A stretch of 64,000 nucleotides of DNA, from the NCBI GenBank assembly GCA_013339765.2, contig CM023450.1:42190245-42254244 (forward strand), in the 5' to 3' direction. This DNA is from Haemaphysalis longicornis. Its lineage: Eukaryota > Arthropoda > Arachnida > Ixodida > Ixodidae. The position numbers and the translations under genes are program-made. Shown in pieces: positions 47,201-57,342 of this stretch (positions are counted from its first letter, which is position 1; every line of letters starts with the position of its first letter). A model generated the notes under the pieces. The model was not told the origin of the DNA. It saw only the letters and a list, made by a program, of their open reading frames with translations, and searched no databases.

Positions 47201-50200
47201 TAATCGAGTAAATGAATATAAACATTGATTTGATTGATTGCTTGGGGTGTTTAACGCTCAGAAGCTGCACCTGGTGGAGGGCCTGTTCTTCAGAAGCTTG
47301 CACCTGGGCCCGCGGGGAGGGCCTCCGGATTAATTTTGACCATCAGGGGATTTTTAACGTGCGCGGAAGGCCGACACAGGGGCGTTTTCGCTTTTCGCCT
47401 CCATCAGAAAAGCGGCTGCCGCGGCCGGGAATGGAACCCGTGTCCTTGGGCCCAGCAGCACAGCGCCATAGCCACTGAGCCACCGCGGCAGGCAAATGTA
47501 AACACATGTCTACCTAACATATGTTCATCAGCGTTTGGCAAGCTTCTTTATTTCTTTTTTTTGGCGCAAGCTAAATGATGCTACAGCAGGCACTAAACTC
47601 CTATGCCTGTTCCGTAATCATCAGACCGTGACATGAGTACGCGTGTACAGTTTGCGACACTCATACCTAACTTAATATTCATGCTCTGGAAGGGATCCAG
47701 CGAAAAGCCGTACGTCTCATCCTTTCTAAATACGGTAATAGCGACTCGCCAACTAATATAATCACGATCAATCAAACCCTAGAAAAATGACGAAAGGTTC
47801 TCGGTCTAAAGTTTCTTTTTTTTATGCCCGAGGCTAGGCACATAGCTACAACCTTTGGTGACACGACTAACAAGACACCGACAAGGGAACATCTTATGTC
47901 AGGCTAATGATGTCGGCCTCGCGTGCAAAATCCCAGAGGGGACGCAAAGTACCAGGAGCGTAGGGGAGGGGGGGGTGGGACACCCTCGGAGATTTTCTGA
48001 GCGCTGCATCCCTCCTCTCCCCTGTCAATGGCATCTTCTCATTTCAGAAGGCTCTTTTTCTTCGACGGCGTATAACACCCCCCGAAGAATATTTCTAGCT
48101 ACGCCACTGCAGTGTACTACGGTCGACATTTCTGTATAAAATAAGTGAAATCAAGTGAGTAAACGCGGAAACGTTACATAATCTGTTCAGGCCACCGAGT
48201 CGCGGTGACCCCGGTATTTCGTAAGTTCGAACGGTACCCGCCTTACCACGGTAACGGTAGAGCAGATCTCTCTAGTCTCGTGGAATATCGTCGCGGTCGC
48301 ATGCCTGCCTTCTAATCCCGTTGGAAGATGGAAGCCGAGTAGTGGACGGGGGAAACGGAGAGGGCGAGAGGGTGTAATGTGCGGGGGGCACAGATGAGCA
48401 GATAAACTTTTCTGGTTGGCCGCGGCGGCCACGGCTGGGAAGATTGCCGGTCGCCCTAGAGAATGCTTCATACATTCTCTAGGGCGGACATATGCTGTGA
48501 CGTAACGACCGGGGAATGGAGGAAAGCGTAGCTCGCTCGCTCTCTTACAAAGGAAACAAACAAACAAAAATTCAGGGAAGCTTGCACTCACGCGCAAGAC
48601 TTGAATGGTCAAGCTGTTGTAGGCGAGCACTGCCGGGCACAGAGTTAAGTTTCAGTATCATTGTTTATTTGCGTAGTTGCGGTGCTAGTAATCTTCGTCA
48701 TATGCATCGAAGAGGTCGTCGTCCTCTTTGTGGGGAGTGGTGGATGCAAAGTCATCCTCAGCATTGTAGACTTCCACCGGCTCTTCGTCATCGACTCGTG
48801 GCAGCGGTGGCCGGATCTGTAAGTCGTCGCGGGAAGGCTTGGCACACTCGTAGCCATGTCTCCAATTATCCATAATGACTCCTGGAGAATGCGGCGGCCG
48901 CGATGACCTCTCTCAATCAGGGTGTTTTTTCATCTTTAGCATTCGCGCTGGAGTTTTTATTGCGCGGTAGCGCTTGACGGCAGCGCTTGAGGGGAGAGGG
49001 GAGGGGGGGGGGGGGGGGGGCTTTTTTTCCTACAGTTACTGCGCGAGCCCGGGACTCAGCGGTCGCCGCGAGGCACGCGCTCACGAGCGCTCGCCATTTT
49101 CTTGGTATTTTTTCCTGCAGCGGCGAACTTACGGCTTCTACAACAGTTCCGGTGTTAAAAACAATACCAGATCATTGTCGCTTGGGCGAATGCGTATTGC
49201 CGCCCTGCGCACATGATGAGGGAGTGGACAGCCCAGTTGCTGCAGGCGTTCGACCGATTGTCGTATCCTTTCTGTCGTGGGGCCCCTTTCTTTCCTCGGG
49301 AAGCATAATATGCTTCCCGAGACGGAAAGTCCGGCTTTGACCGTCCACAGCTATCGGATGGTACCAAAAAAGGAGCTCAGCGCGTGGGGAGGACACGTGA
49401 CGGCACGTGACGAGAACAGGTTTACCCCGGTCACAGAATACGCCCATTTTGGGAAAGTAGTGCGCTGAAATGGAGATGACTGCGTTTGTGTAGCACTGTA
49501 TAAGGTATAAGGTGTATACTGGGAATCCATAATTATTTCGCACTCTAAACAAGAGAAAGAGGAGGGGTTAATAAAGTTTTGTTGGAGCAAACGATGGCGG
49601 TTGAGCCGTCATTTTGGCCTTTTTAAATAGCGTTTAAAATTCGGTGTTTCCGGGAAATGGGTGTTTTGTGCAGGTGTTTGTAGTCGAAACCAGGTGAATG
49701 CTTATTCCCCGGTTACTCGAGGGTGGGGTTAAGGCAGGGTAAGACGGAGGCTGCCATAGGGGTGGAGGTCGTCAGGGTAACGTGATGGAGCAGCAGGAGG
49801 TAGGAGGGACTGGGCCCTGAGTATTGACCTGGTGTTAGAGGGCGCGGGCAGGGGTGTGAGCTGCCTGATATCCCTCATGCCCTGAAATCCATCCGATATA
49901 GGGGTTGCCGAGTATATTGGTTAATGCCAGCATTGGTAAGGCAGGAAGTGAGATATGCGTCCACGCTGAACGTTGCGGCAGGCTTAATGGGGGTGCGTAA
50001 GAATAACTTAGTCGAAGCCGGGATATAGCAACGAGGGCTTTGGCAGTTTCTCCAGCTGTGGTGATAGGTGTGTATAGCGTGGTAAGGGAAGTGAGGGGTG
50101 TGCCTTGCGAGTTTACCAACCGCCAATGCATGGGCTTGGCGTGAGGGTAGGGGGCGGCATCCGTGTCGCAAGTGCCGGGCTTAAGTGGACTTCTGCGCGT

Positions 50201-53200
50201 AAATGTTTAACGAGGGAGACCGTGATCGAATTCCGGGAGCACATTATTGGGAATTGGTGATACAGTGGTGTGAGCCCGGACTGAATTCGGAATGCTCTGT
50301 AAGGCTTGCGAAGATGGTGTTGCGTAACCGAGCGTTTGGAGGTTGTGACAACCGGTGGTAGTTGGGAGGAGTTTAGTGAATGCGATGTTTTGTTGGGCTT
50401 CGATTAGGTCCTCGAGTGTTACGGACTCAGAGTTGAAGGAAACGAGAAGTTGGGGAGGCTGCGATGACTATTTTGTAGGCTTTTTCTTATCAAGATGTCG
50501 AGTTTCTCGCGTTTTCTATTTGGTTTCAGGGCGATGTAACGCTTTTTTTCCCCCCCCCCTCTCCCCTCTAAAAAAGGGATTTCCCCTGAGGGAAAATGCT
50601 TTACCTCAAGCTCACTGGGGCCCCCGGAACCCCTCCCCTTTTTTGAGGCTCCGAAATTTGCCCGATTTTTACCCCGAACGAAGCTTTTTTCGTTTGGGCC
50701 CCCCTCGAAAGGCGGGGCCCCCCAAGAACTTTTTTTCCCAGGGGAAAGGGGTCAGCGCTGGGCCCAATGCTGGGGTGAACACAGTCCCACCATGTGGCTC
50801 GCGTTTGGAAGGGGCTTTTTTATTGTTTGATTTTGGGGAAAGCTAAATAAACCCTCAGCCGGGGGCCCAAAAACCTTCCAAAATGGCCGGCCGTTCTCAA
50901 GGAAAATGGTCGCGTGCGTTTGGAATCAACCTCTTAATACAGCTGGGAGGGACCGCGAAAACCGGCTTTTTATCCCAAAACGGTTGCACTCCCCCTAATA
51001 AAACGACAACCAAACCTTTGGGTTGCGAAAGCGGCAAAGGGTTTCTTTTTGGGTTTTGGTTTGCTTCCTTTGGTAAACACATAAGCCCCAAGGGGAAATT
51101 TAGGGTCGGCAAATAGGTCGGCCTCCATAAAAATTCCCGGGGCCAAAGACCAGGGCGAGCTTTTAAGGGGGGAGATTTTTGAGCGCGCCCCTTTCCCCCC
51201 CTGAAAGGCTTTTATTTCAAAAGGCCTTTCTTGACGGCGTAAACACCCCCGGGAAGAAATTTCACCCATGCAAGGGGTACTAAGGGTGACAATTTCTGAA
51301 AAAAAAATGAAAAAATAGTAAAGGGCCGGAAAGGTTCATAATTTTAGGCCAACCGAATCGCGGTGACCCCGGAAAATTTCGTAAAGTTCAACGGTCCCCG
51401 TTCCCAGGTTAAGGTTAGAAAAATTTCTAGTCCGGGTGGAATATCGTTCGCCCATGCCTCCCTTCTAATCCCGTTGGAAGAGGAAGCCGAGTATTGGAGG
51501 GGGAACGGAGAGGGCGCGAGGGTGTAATGTGCGGGTGGAACAGATGAGCAGATGAATTTTTCTGGTTGGCCGCGGCGGCCACGGCTGGAAGATTGCCAGT
51601 CGCGCGGGTTGCTTCCATTCTATAGGGCGGACATCTGAGACGTAACGACCTGGAATGGAGGAAAGCGTAGCTCGCTCGCTCTCTTACAAAGGAAACAACC
51701 AAACAAAATTCAGGGAAGCTCGCACTCATGCGCAAGACTTGAATGACGAAGCTATTGTAGGTGAGCACTGCCGGGCACATAGTTAAGTTTCAGTATCATT
51801 GTTTATTTGCTAGTTGCGGTGCTGGTAATCTTCGTCATATGCATCGAAGAGGTCGTCGTCCTCTTTGTGGGGAGTGGTGGATGCAAAGTCATCCTTAGCA
51901 TTGTAGACTTCCACCGGCTCTTCGTCATCGACTCGTGGCAGCGGTGGCGGGATCTGTAAATCGTCGCGGGAAGGATTGGCACACTCGTAGCCATGTCTCC
52001 AATTATCCATACTGACTTCTAGAGAATGCGGCGTCCGCGATGACCTCTCCCTTAGAAGGGTGTCTTTTCATATTTAGCATTAGTGCTGGAGTATTTATTG
52101 CGCGGCAGCGCTTGACGACAGCGCTTGAGGGGAAGGAGGGGGGGGGGGGGGGGGGGGGGGGCTTTTTTCTTTTTTCCCTACAGTTACTGCGCGAGCCAGG
52201 GACTCAGCGGTCGCCGCGAGGCACGCGCTCACGTGCGCTCGCCATTTTCTTGGTATTTTTTTCCTGCAGCGGCGAACTTACGGCTTCTACAACAGTTCTG
52301 GTGTTAAAAACAATACCCAATCGTTGTCTCTTGACAGCCCAGTTGCTGCAGGCGTTCGACCGATTGTCGTATCTTTTCGTCGTGGGGCCCCTTTCTTTGT
52401 GAGCCGCCTGATATCCCTCATGCCCTGAAGTCCATCCGATATAGGGGTTGCGGAGTAGATTGGTTAATGCTAGCGTCACTAAATAAAGGCTTTTAGAGTA
52501 TCGGCACTCTTTTCTCTCATTGTTATGTGCCGCCGGGATTTCCATTGGTCGGTCGGCACCACGTGATGTTTGTTTACATATGGGCGCAGCCATTTTGTTT
52601 TTGGGCACCTCGCCTCTCTCTCTCGGCTGCGCGGGCGCTAGAGCGGCCGGTCGCACTCTGCCCGTCACAACCGGCGGCGGTTTCGTTCGGAGAGATGGCA
52701 ACACTGCAAGACAAACAAAATGGCCCCCAGACGCCTCCGGGTGCGCGAAGTGGCGGTACTCTTAAGCGTAGCTTATTTGGTGACGCTAGTTAATGCCAGT
52801 ATTGGTAAGGCAGGAAGTGAGATATGCGTCCACGCTGAATGTTGCGGCAGGCTTGCTGGGGGTGCGTAAGAATGATAACTTAATCGAAGCCGGGGGTAGC
52901 AACGAGGGCTTTGGCGGTTTCTCCAGCTGTGGCGGTAGGTGTGTATAGCATGTATAGCGCGGTAAGGGAAGTGAGGGGTTTGTCTTGCGAGTTTACAACC
53001 TCCAAAGCATGGGCTTGGCGTGAGGGTAGGGGGCGGCATCCGTGTAGCAAGTGTCGGGCTTAAGTGGACTTTTGCGCGTGGATGTTTAACGAGGGAGACC
53101 GTGATCGAATTCCGGGAGCACATTATTGGGAATTGGTGATACAGTGGTGTGAGCCCGGACTGAGTTCGGAATGCTCTGTAAGGCCGCTTGCGAAGATGGT

Positions 53201-56200
53201 GTTGCGTAACCGAGAGTTTGATGGTTGTGACAACCGGTGGTAGTTGGGAGGAGTTTAGTGAATGCGATGCTTTGTTGGGCTTCGATTAGGTCCTCGAGTG
53301 TTACGGACTCAGAGTTGAAGGAAACGAGAAGTTGGGGAGGCTGCGATGACTATTTTGTAGGCTTTTTCTTATCAAGATGTCGAGTTTCTCGCGTTTTCTA
53401 TTTGGTTTCAGGGCGATGTACGGGTGGGATGTGTGATGCGACCAACTAAAAATGCTTAGTTGAGTTTAGTTGTATCGTCTCCATCGGGACCTCGGCGTTG
53501 ATTAGTGATGCGTTTGATGAGATAAGCGAGTTTGATCACAGTGCCTTTTATAGCTGGGGAAGGAGTGCGGCGCCAGAGCCGTCCTGACGGAATTGGACGC
53601 CGAGTGATTGAGCGAGATGTCGTTGCAAGAAGGTAGTAAATAGCGCAGGGACGAGATACTTGCTTCACGTTCTTCGTGCACGCACCATGCATTAGGTCAT
53701 CTCAACACTGACCAATTACGTTGCTGTTCTTCCGTGACTGGGATCGTATACTGCGTCTGCTACGCACTCGCAGCAAACGCCATGCGCGGTGCCGGTTTGT
53801 CTCGTCTAGACACGCAACGCTGTGCTTTGGTAAAACGACTGGCTAAACCAAGAGGGACTACAGTGAAAGTTCGTTAATTCGAACTTCAATAATCCGAATT
53901 ATGGATAATTCGAACTGTATGATTTGTCCGGCCGAGTCACCATAGAAGTCTATGTATAAAGAAGCCCGTGAATTCGAACCGGGTCCTGTCACGGATAATT
54001 TGAACTACGCGCCACCGCGTTGGCGCCTTGGTGCCTGGCACAGCCAGGGCCAAAGAAACGCAGGTTGTGCCCCGCACACGAGGCGGCGTAGAACTGAGAA
54101 GGAAAAATAGGGTAAAACCAATCTGAATCCCCCCATGGCAAACGCTTTCGAAGGCGCATTGTTTGCGAACTACGTCGATGGGTACGCCAGTACAGTGGTA
54201 TGTGAGGTACGCTAGCAAATGAGGGCATCATATCTCAGGTCAGAAGCGCAGAACCTGTCACTGCAGATGAAGTCAAGGAGGAAGAGGACGAGAACGAAGC
54301 ATACTTGGGCCGTCCACTCGGAGGTCACGGCCGAATGGAATGCCGCCCGTCTCTTCTTCAGTTCTGAAGAAGGCGAAGATGAGGCTTTCGGCTATATTTC
54401 CTTGTTAGAGCAAAAAGTGCTGACTGTTCTCGTTAGGAACAAAAGGCAGCACGCTATCGGGGTCTTTTTCAAGAATCGAAGTATTGACATGACTTACTGC
54501 ATTGTTCACTTTCATTAGTTCGAGCTTTCAAAAATAATTCCGATGGCGTCTCCCTTGCTGTTCGAATTAACGAGCTGTTACTGTACTAGAAGCGTTTGTC
54601 GAAATGGGGAGCAAGTTTCGGGAGTAGGCAGCAAGTATGTATACATTATCACCATGAATAACCGTGACGTACACGTAAAAGCCACGGCCATGTGTGGGAA
54701 ATGTGCGCGATGTGCACTATTTTCACTTCCAGGAAATCTTAAATTCTTCACTCGTTGGTGTGCGTACAGCTCAACTTCTTGTATAGTGCCGAGTTCAGCA
54801 GTAAATCACGTCCCCTAAGCCAGTATATACCCACCCGTTTACTTTGAGAACCCAGACAAAACGCGTTCACACGCGGTGATCCTGGCGACAAAAGCGACCG
54901 CATTGAACAACTAATGGTCGCTTCTGACACTTCCGCAGTGACAGGTGTGGGGCCAGATTCCGTTTATAAACGGAAACTGGCTTGTACAGCAAGTGGTAAT
55001 GTGTCTTGCATTTCGACGGCGTATACGACCTGGGGGACCGCGACAGTCCTGTTCTCGCGCATAAAGGATGCGCAACTTCAAACATGCTGTTGGCGTCGTC
55101 GACGAGGAGGGGGAGGCGGAAAGGGAGGGTGGCGACGGCGTGGGCCGTGGACCGAGGACGTCCGCCGCCGCTTGTACACATATATGCGGCTGCACGCGGC
55201 CACCGATGCCGTGACCGCGAGCCTGTGCCGCCGCCGCCGCCGTGGGACCGTGGCCTCCCGCCGCCCTTGTCACGTAACCGCGCCACGCCGTTCACTCCCG
55301 GGGCATTCATTGTCCTGCCCGCGGGGCTCTCTTCTTTTGGGCCGCTTTTCTCTTTCCCGCCGCCGAACGGGAACAGGTGGACGACGCCCCGGTCGATTTG
55401 GGCTCACTGGGCGCTGCATCCTACTTAGCGGCTCTTGCGTAACTGTCCCGCGCTTCCTTCAAAGTTAGTCGCGCCCCAACTGCGCTGGTTGGGTAGGCCC
55501 CGACAAAGAGTGGTTGGTGGGCGGTGCTATGTACTTGAAACAGTCCGCACCTCTCTTGTATACTGGGGCACAGGCCAGACAACAAAGGACGGCGTACAAC
55601 ACACGCACAGACACAAACTATTCAGTCATTCGCTCACAAAATTAGTTGAGTGGACTGAATGTGTAACAAGCAAAACATAATTCACGAGTGATAAAAAAAA
55701 AACAAAGGCAATGGAGGCTACGCCGTGCAGGGGAACAAAATTCGTCATAAATGGTGTGTAAGTTAAAGATAACCGCATTGCACAATAACATAACCACATT
55801 GTTAAAGCTAGGCTACAGGTTTGCTCAAAGTAGGCTTTTCTACACACAAGCTTACTTTGCTAATACCCTGTAGTTGTGCCAAAGTGTAGCGCTACGTCCA
55901 CCGACCATAATTAGTTCGCCACAAATGAACATGCCAATGTATGCATGTGGGAAGTGTATGCTGGTGTTCTTAGAGGCATGATAGACGTAAAAAAGTATAG
56001 CGTTTCTGATCAACTTTTTTCTACCGTACCGTTTAACTTGGGTGACTTTAAACGGACGAACAGTTATTTTGCTGCATTTGCAATTTACTAAGCAGTTGCA
56101 GTGTGACGAATAGCTATCATCTAAAGCGAGCATGTCTTGTTACTTTGGCCTGAGCAGGGATTTCCCACACCAAAAAATATAAATTGACTTGAGACAAAAA

Positions 56201-57342
56201 TAAAGCATTGTATATTGCAACTTTCGTTGATGGGGAAGAGAAAGTACCGCAGTTTCCCCGCTACACCAGCCGGTTTCAACAACTGAGCTGCTGTATCGAA
56301 ATGGTGGTAAATACAACAAGTCATATTTTTACTCAAGTAAGCTCCGGCAGTTGTTTTTTTAAAGAAAACTGCGTTTAAATTTATGTCGACAAATTCGATT
56401 TTTAAACGTCCGAGGCTTTCTGCAGTCGTGGGGTGTACAGTATACCTCTTCTGTGAAGGATAATTAGTTTTCTAGTTCCAGCTTCCAGAAGTGTCCAAAA
56501 AGGCTCATACCTGCTAGCGTGCCATCATTTTCAGTCATAAAAGTTCTATCATCACGCGTTGAAAATTGGGCTATAGTGTCGTATGCATACCGTACGTATT
56601 TTTCGTTGATAGGTAGCATGAAAAGTATACGGCGCCAGAACGCTCCCTTGCGGTACGCCGGATGAAGCGTTTTATAAAAGTTGCGTATGTTTCCAATTCG
56701 TCATTTATCAAGTATCATTTTATCTTGAAAAGGGCGCCGTGGGCTGCAAGCATATATATTTGCTACGCAAATTTAGGTGCAAGAAATGAACGTAAGAGTT
56801 CCCGTGCCACGTGATGTCTTAATCATCGCTACAGGCCAGGTACATAAGCCTTCATCAGAGCGGCGAGCTGTGCTTGCTGTAGCAAGCAAGAAGGAATGAA
56901 TGATTTCCGAATTAATGGATATCTTGTGCTTGCGCTTACATGCGTACGATCATTTATAGGTTGGACGACTCTGGGTACCTGAGGAAGAGAGCCTTGTTTA
57001 GTATGACCTGACAGTGCATGCTATACGTTGCTACGGTGTTGTACTAATTTGTGTTGACACAGCGTGAGTAATAAATCTATGTTGCCTGCTCCGGACATCA
57101 TCTGGTTCCACGAGATTATAGGCCGCAGTTATTGAACCCGTTCTGCACGGTCCGATCAGCCTCTTGTTCTATGACGTGAAACCGTCAGAGGTGCGCATGC
57201 GATGACGCGGTGCACGTACCTTGGACTGTTGCTGGTCGCTGCTCCCACTGTGGCCCACCTTAGCCCAGGCGCCGTCGGCCAGCCAGACCGGGGCGGCGAG
57301 CACTGTCAAAATCCCGGCGAGGATCCAGTGGCTGGGTGGCAT
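43582..57342 (-). CDS. secreted cysteine-rich protein, 3 exons, 222 residues
   Basis: Three minus-strand exons join in phase 0 to give one ORF. Residues 1-23 form a signal peptide (MPPSHWILAGILTVLAAPVW). Residues 42-70 are Gln-rich. A cysteine-rich region follows with ten cysteines at 75, 81, 95, 97, 105, 133, 142, 167, 169 and 199, including two C-x-C-P motifs (CACP, CRCP). It should be exported. I do not firmly recognise the family. The spacing recalls arthropod secreted proteins annotated as scoloptoxin-11-like or giant-lens-like, but this is a weak impression, and nothing shows a venom role. The 3' end could be the stop at 43582-43584, or the exon could splice on at GTACGT. The exon 1-2 intron is about 12.6 kb and contains the segmental duplication. 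Confidence 0.7.
44232..44271. repeat. CT microsatellite
   Basis: About 20 CT dinucleotides, then a C run, in the intron between exons 2 and 3 of the secreted-protein gene. Confidence 0.95.
44364..44633 (-). CDS. secreted protein exon 2
   Basis: Starts after TTCTTCTGCAG. It codes for a Gln-rich segment with six glutamines in a row (CAG repeat), then PVGALPECAAQQVCAALYV, SQPLCACPAAYTEPC and LDEHTIKLVSNDKQGTFNLV ending in K. Donor GTACTC. Phase 0 at both ends. Confidence 0.72.
44640..46760. other. intron of the secreted-protein gene, first part
   Basis: No recognised coding sequence. It contains a fold-back repeat (46101-46217) and a run of 18 G at 46384-46401. GC-rich ORFs at 45240-46090 on both strands carry no family signal. 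Confidence 0.5.
46101..46217. repeat. fold-back repeat
   Basis: Arms GTTTACATATCCGTTTACAG then TGCAAGC, and GCTTGCACGGTAAACGGATA then CGTAAATAC, pair as a hairpin with few mismatches. Likely a small inverted-repeat element. Confidence 0.7.
46770..47880 (+). mobile_element. LINE reverse-transcriptase fragment split by a SINE
   Basis: Across frames it reads NHGNIIHWMGTIGLPEF, GTPQGSVL-PLLFLF, then MLDQWERKLNSDKAVFMKIA. After the SINE it reads ALEGIQRKAVRLILSKYGNS and LEK-RKVLGLKFLF. These are the palm and thumb regions of Jockey/CR1-like LINEs. Frames are broken throughout. Confidence 0.75.
47231..47493 (-). mobile_element. tRNA-derived SINE (Ruka-type), copy 2
   Basis: Minus strand starts GCCTGCCGCGGTGGCTCAGT, with the B box GGTTCCATTCCCGGCC, a body containing GATGGAGGCGAAAAGC, and CGCACGTTAAAAATCCCC. 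It is inserted in the LINE fragment around it. Confidence 0.85.
48685..48873 (-). CDS. small acidic protein, 62 residues (copy 1)
   Basis: Starts MDNWRHGYECAKPSRDDLQI and ends in an acidic tail, EDDDLFDAYDEDY. A polyadenylation signal AATAAA (48664-48669, minus) lies 16 bases past the stop, so this may be a short gene or the last exon of one. A splice-acceptor-like CATTCTCCAG lies just upstream of the ATG. The family is unknown. The second copy at 51810 has almost the same protein. Confidence 0.45.
   Translation of the reverse strand: MDNWRHGYECAKPSRDDLQIRPPLPRVDDEEPVEVYNAEDDFASTTPHKEDDDLFDAYDEDY
49003..49020. repeat. poly-G run in duplication copy 1
   Basis: 18 G bases; the equivalent run in copy 2 (52138-52161) is 24 G. 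Confidence 0.95.
49835..50131 (-). pseudogene. LINE RNase-H-like fragment (copy 1)
   Basis: The minus strand reads TPLTSLTTLYTPITTAGETA, KALVAISRLRLSYSYA and NPYIGWISGHEGYQAAH. This is the layout of the RNase H domain of tick LINE polyproteins, with a final W-x-x-GH-G---AAH motif. Key acidic residues are not all visible, and the piece is short. Confidence 0.55.
50550..51430. other. low-quality sequence joining the two duplication copies
   Basis: Homopolymers are stretched (runs of C, T, G and A), and the text reads like a damaged version of copy-1 sequence. For example GACGGCGTAAACACCCCC here matches GACGGCGTATAACACCCC at 48064. It looks like poorly polished read sequence, not real biology. 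Confidence 0.65.
51810..52010 (-). CDS. small acidic protein, 66 residues (copy 2)
   Basis: Near-identical to the 62-residue protein of copy 1 (MDNWRHGYECANPSRDDLQI at the start), but the TAG stop has become CAG, so four residues (QHRN) are added before a new stop. AATAAA at 51802-51807 (minus) almost touches the new stop. Confidence 0.42.
   Translation of the reverse strand: MDNWRHGYECANPSRDDLQIPPPLPRVDDEEPVEVYNAKDDFASTTPHKEDDDLFDAYDEDYQHRN
52402..53123 (-). pseudogene. LINE RNase-H-like fragment (copy 2), split by an element
   Basis: Minus-strand reading matches 49835-50131, with SAWTHISLPALPILALT before the inserted element (52470-52789) and NPYIGWTSGHEGYQAAH after it. One frame change is visible near 52900. 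Confidence 0.5.
52470..52789. mobile_element. 320-bp inverted-repeat element present in only one duplication copy
   Basis: Ends CTAGCGTCACTAAATAA and TTATTTGGTGACGCTAG are inverted repeats. TTAATG is duplicated on both sides (52464-52469 and 52790-52795), and the empty site in copy 1 has a single TTAATG. No transposase. Confidence 0.85.
53861..54583 (+). mobile_element. Tigger-type element, family B copy 2
   Basis: Ends CAGTGAAAGTTCGTTAATTC and GAATTAACGAGCTGTTACTG are inverted repeats with TA on both sides. Bases 54340-54470 read AARLFFSSEEGEDEAFGYIS then LLEQKVLTVLVRNKRQ and IGVFF, the tail of a Tigger-type transposase ending in the usual TI-FF pattern. It is a deletion derivative that kept the gene's 3' end. 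Confidence 0.8.
54590..57210. other. no recognised gene
   Basis: Part of the long first intron of the minus-strand secreted-protein gene. A GC-rich patch at 55080-55420 has long frames on both strands (proline/arginine-rich translations) but no family signal. The remainder is AT-rich with no feature I can support. Confidence 0.5.
57220..57342 (-). CDS. secreted protein exon 1 (signal peptide)
   Basis: ATG at 57342-57340 opens a 41-codon exon. It has a hydrophobic stretch WILAGILTVLAAPVWLA, a likely cleavage after DGAWA, and ends DQQQSK. The donor is GTACGT, in phase 0, and matches exon 2. Confidence 0.72.

Larger units (their letters stand above)
47960..50545. repeat. segmental duplication, copy 1
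   Basis: The same sequence in the same orientation recurs at about 51180-53425. Shared landmarks are the TCGCGGTGACCCCGG start region, the small ORF with polyadenylation signal, a poly-G run, the AAAATGGCGAGCG region (minus strand), the LINE RNase-H fragment, and the common right end TTTCTATTTGGTTTCAGGGC. Copy 1 alone has about 560 bases at 49297-49855 and about 38 bases near 49190. Confidence 0.88.
51180..53425. repeat. segmental duplication, copy 2
   Basis: Second copy of 47960-50545. Its left part is noisy and the rest matches well. It differs by lacking the 49297-49855 block, by a 320-base element (52470-52789), and by a longer poly-G run. After the shared right end it continues into unique sequence (GTACGGGTGGG). 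Confidence 0.88.

Noticed and set aside
50355..51269. ORFs in the duplication junction
   Set aside because: The sequence there looks like unpolished reads with stretched homopolymers, so translations are not reliable.
55080..55420. Protein-coding exon in the GC-rich patch
   Set aside because: Long frames on both strands are Arg/Pro/Gly-rich and lack any family signal; composition explains them.
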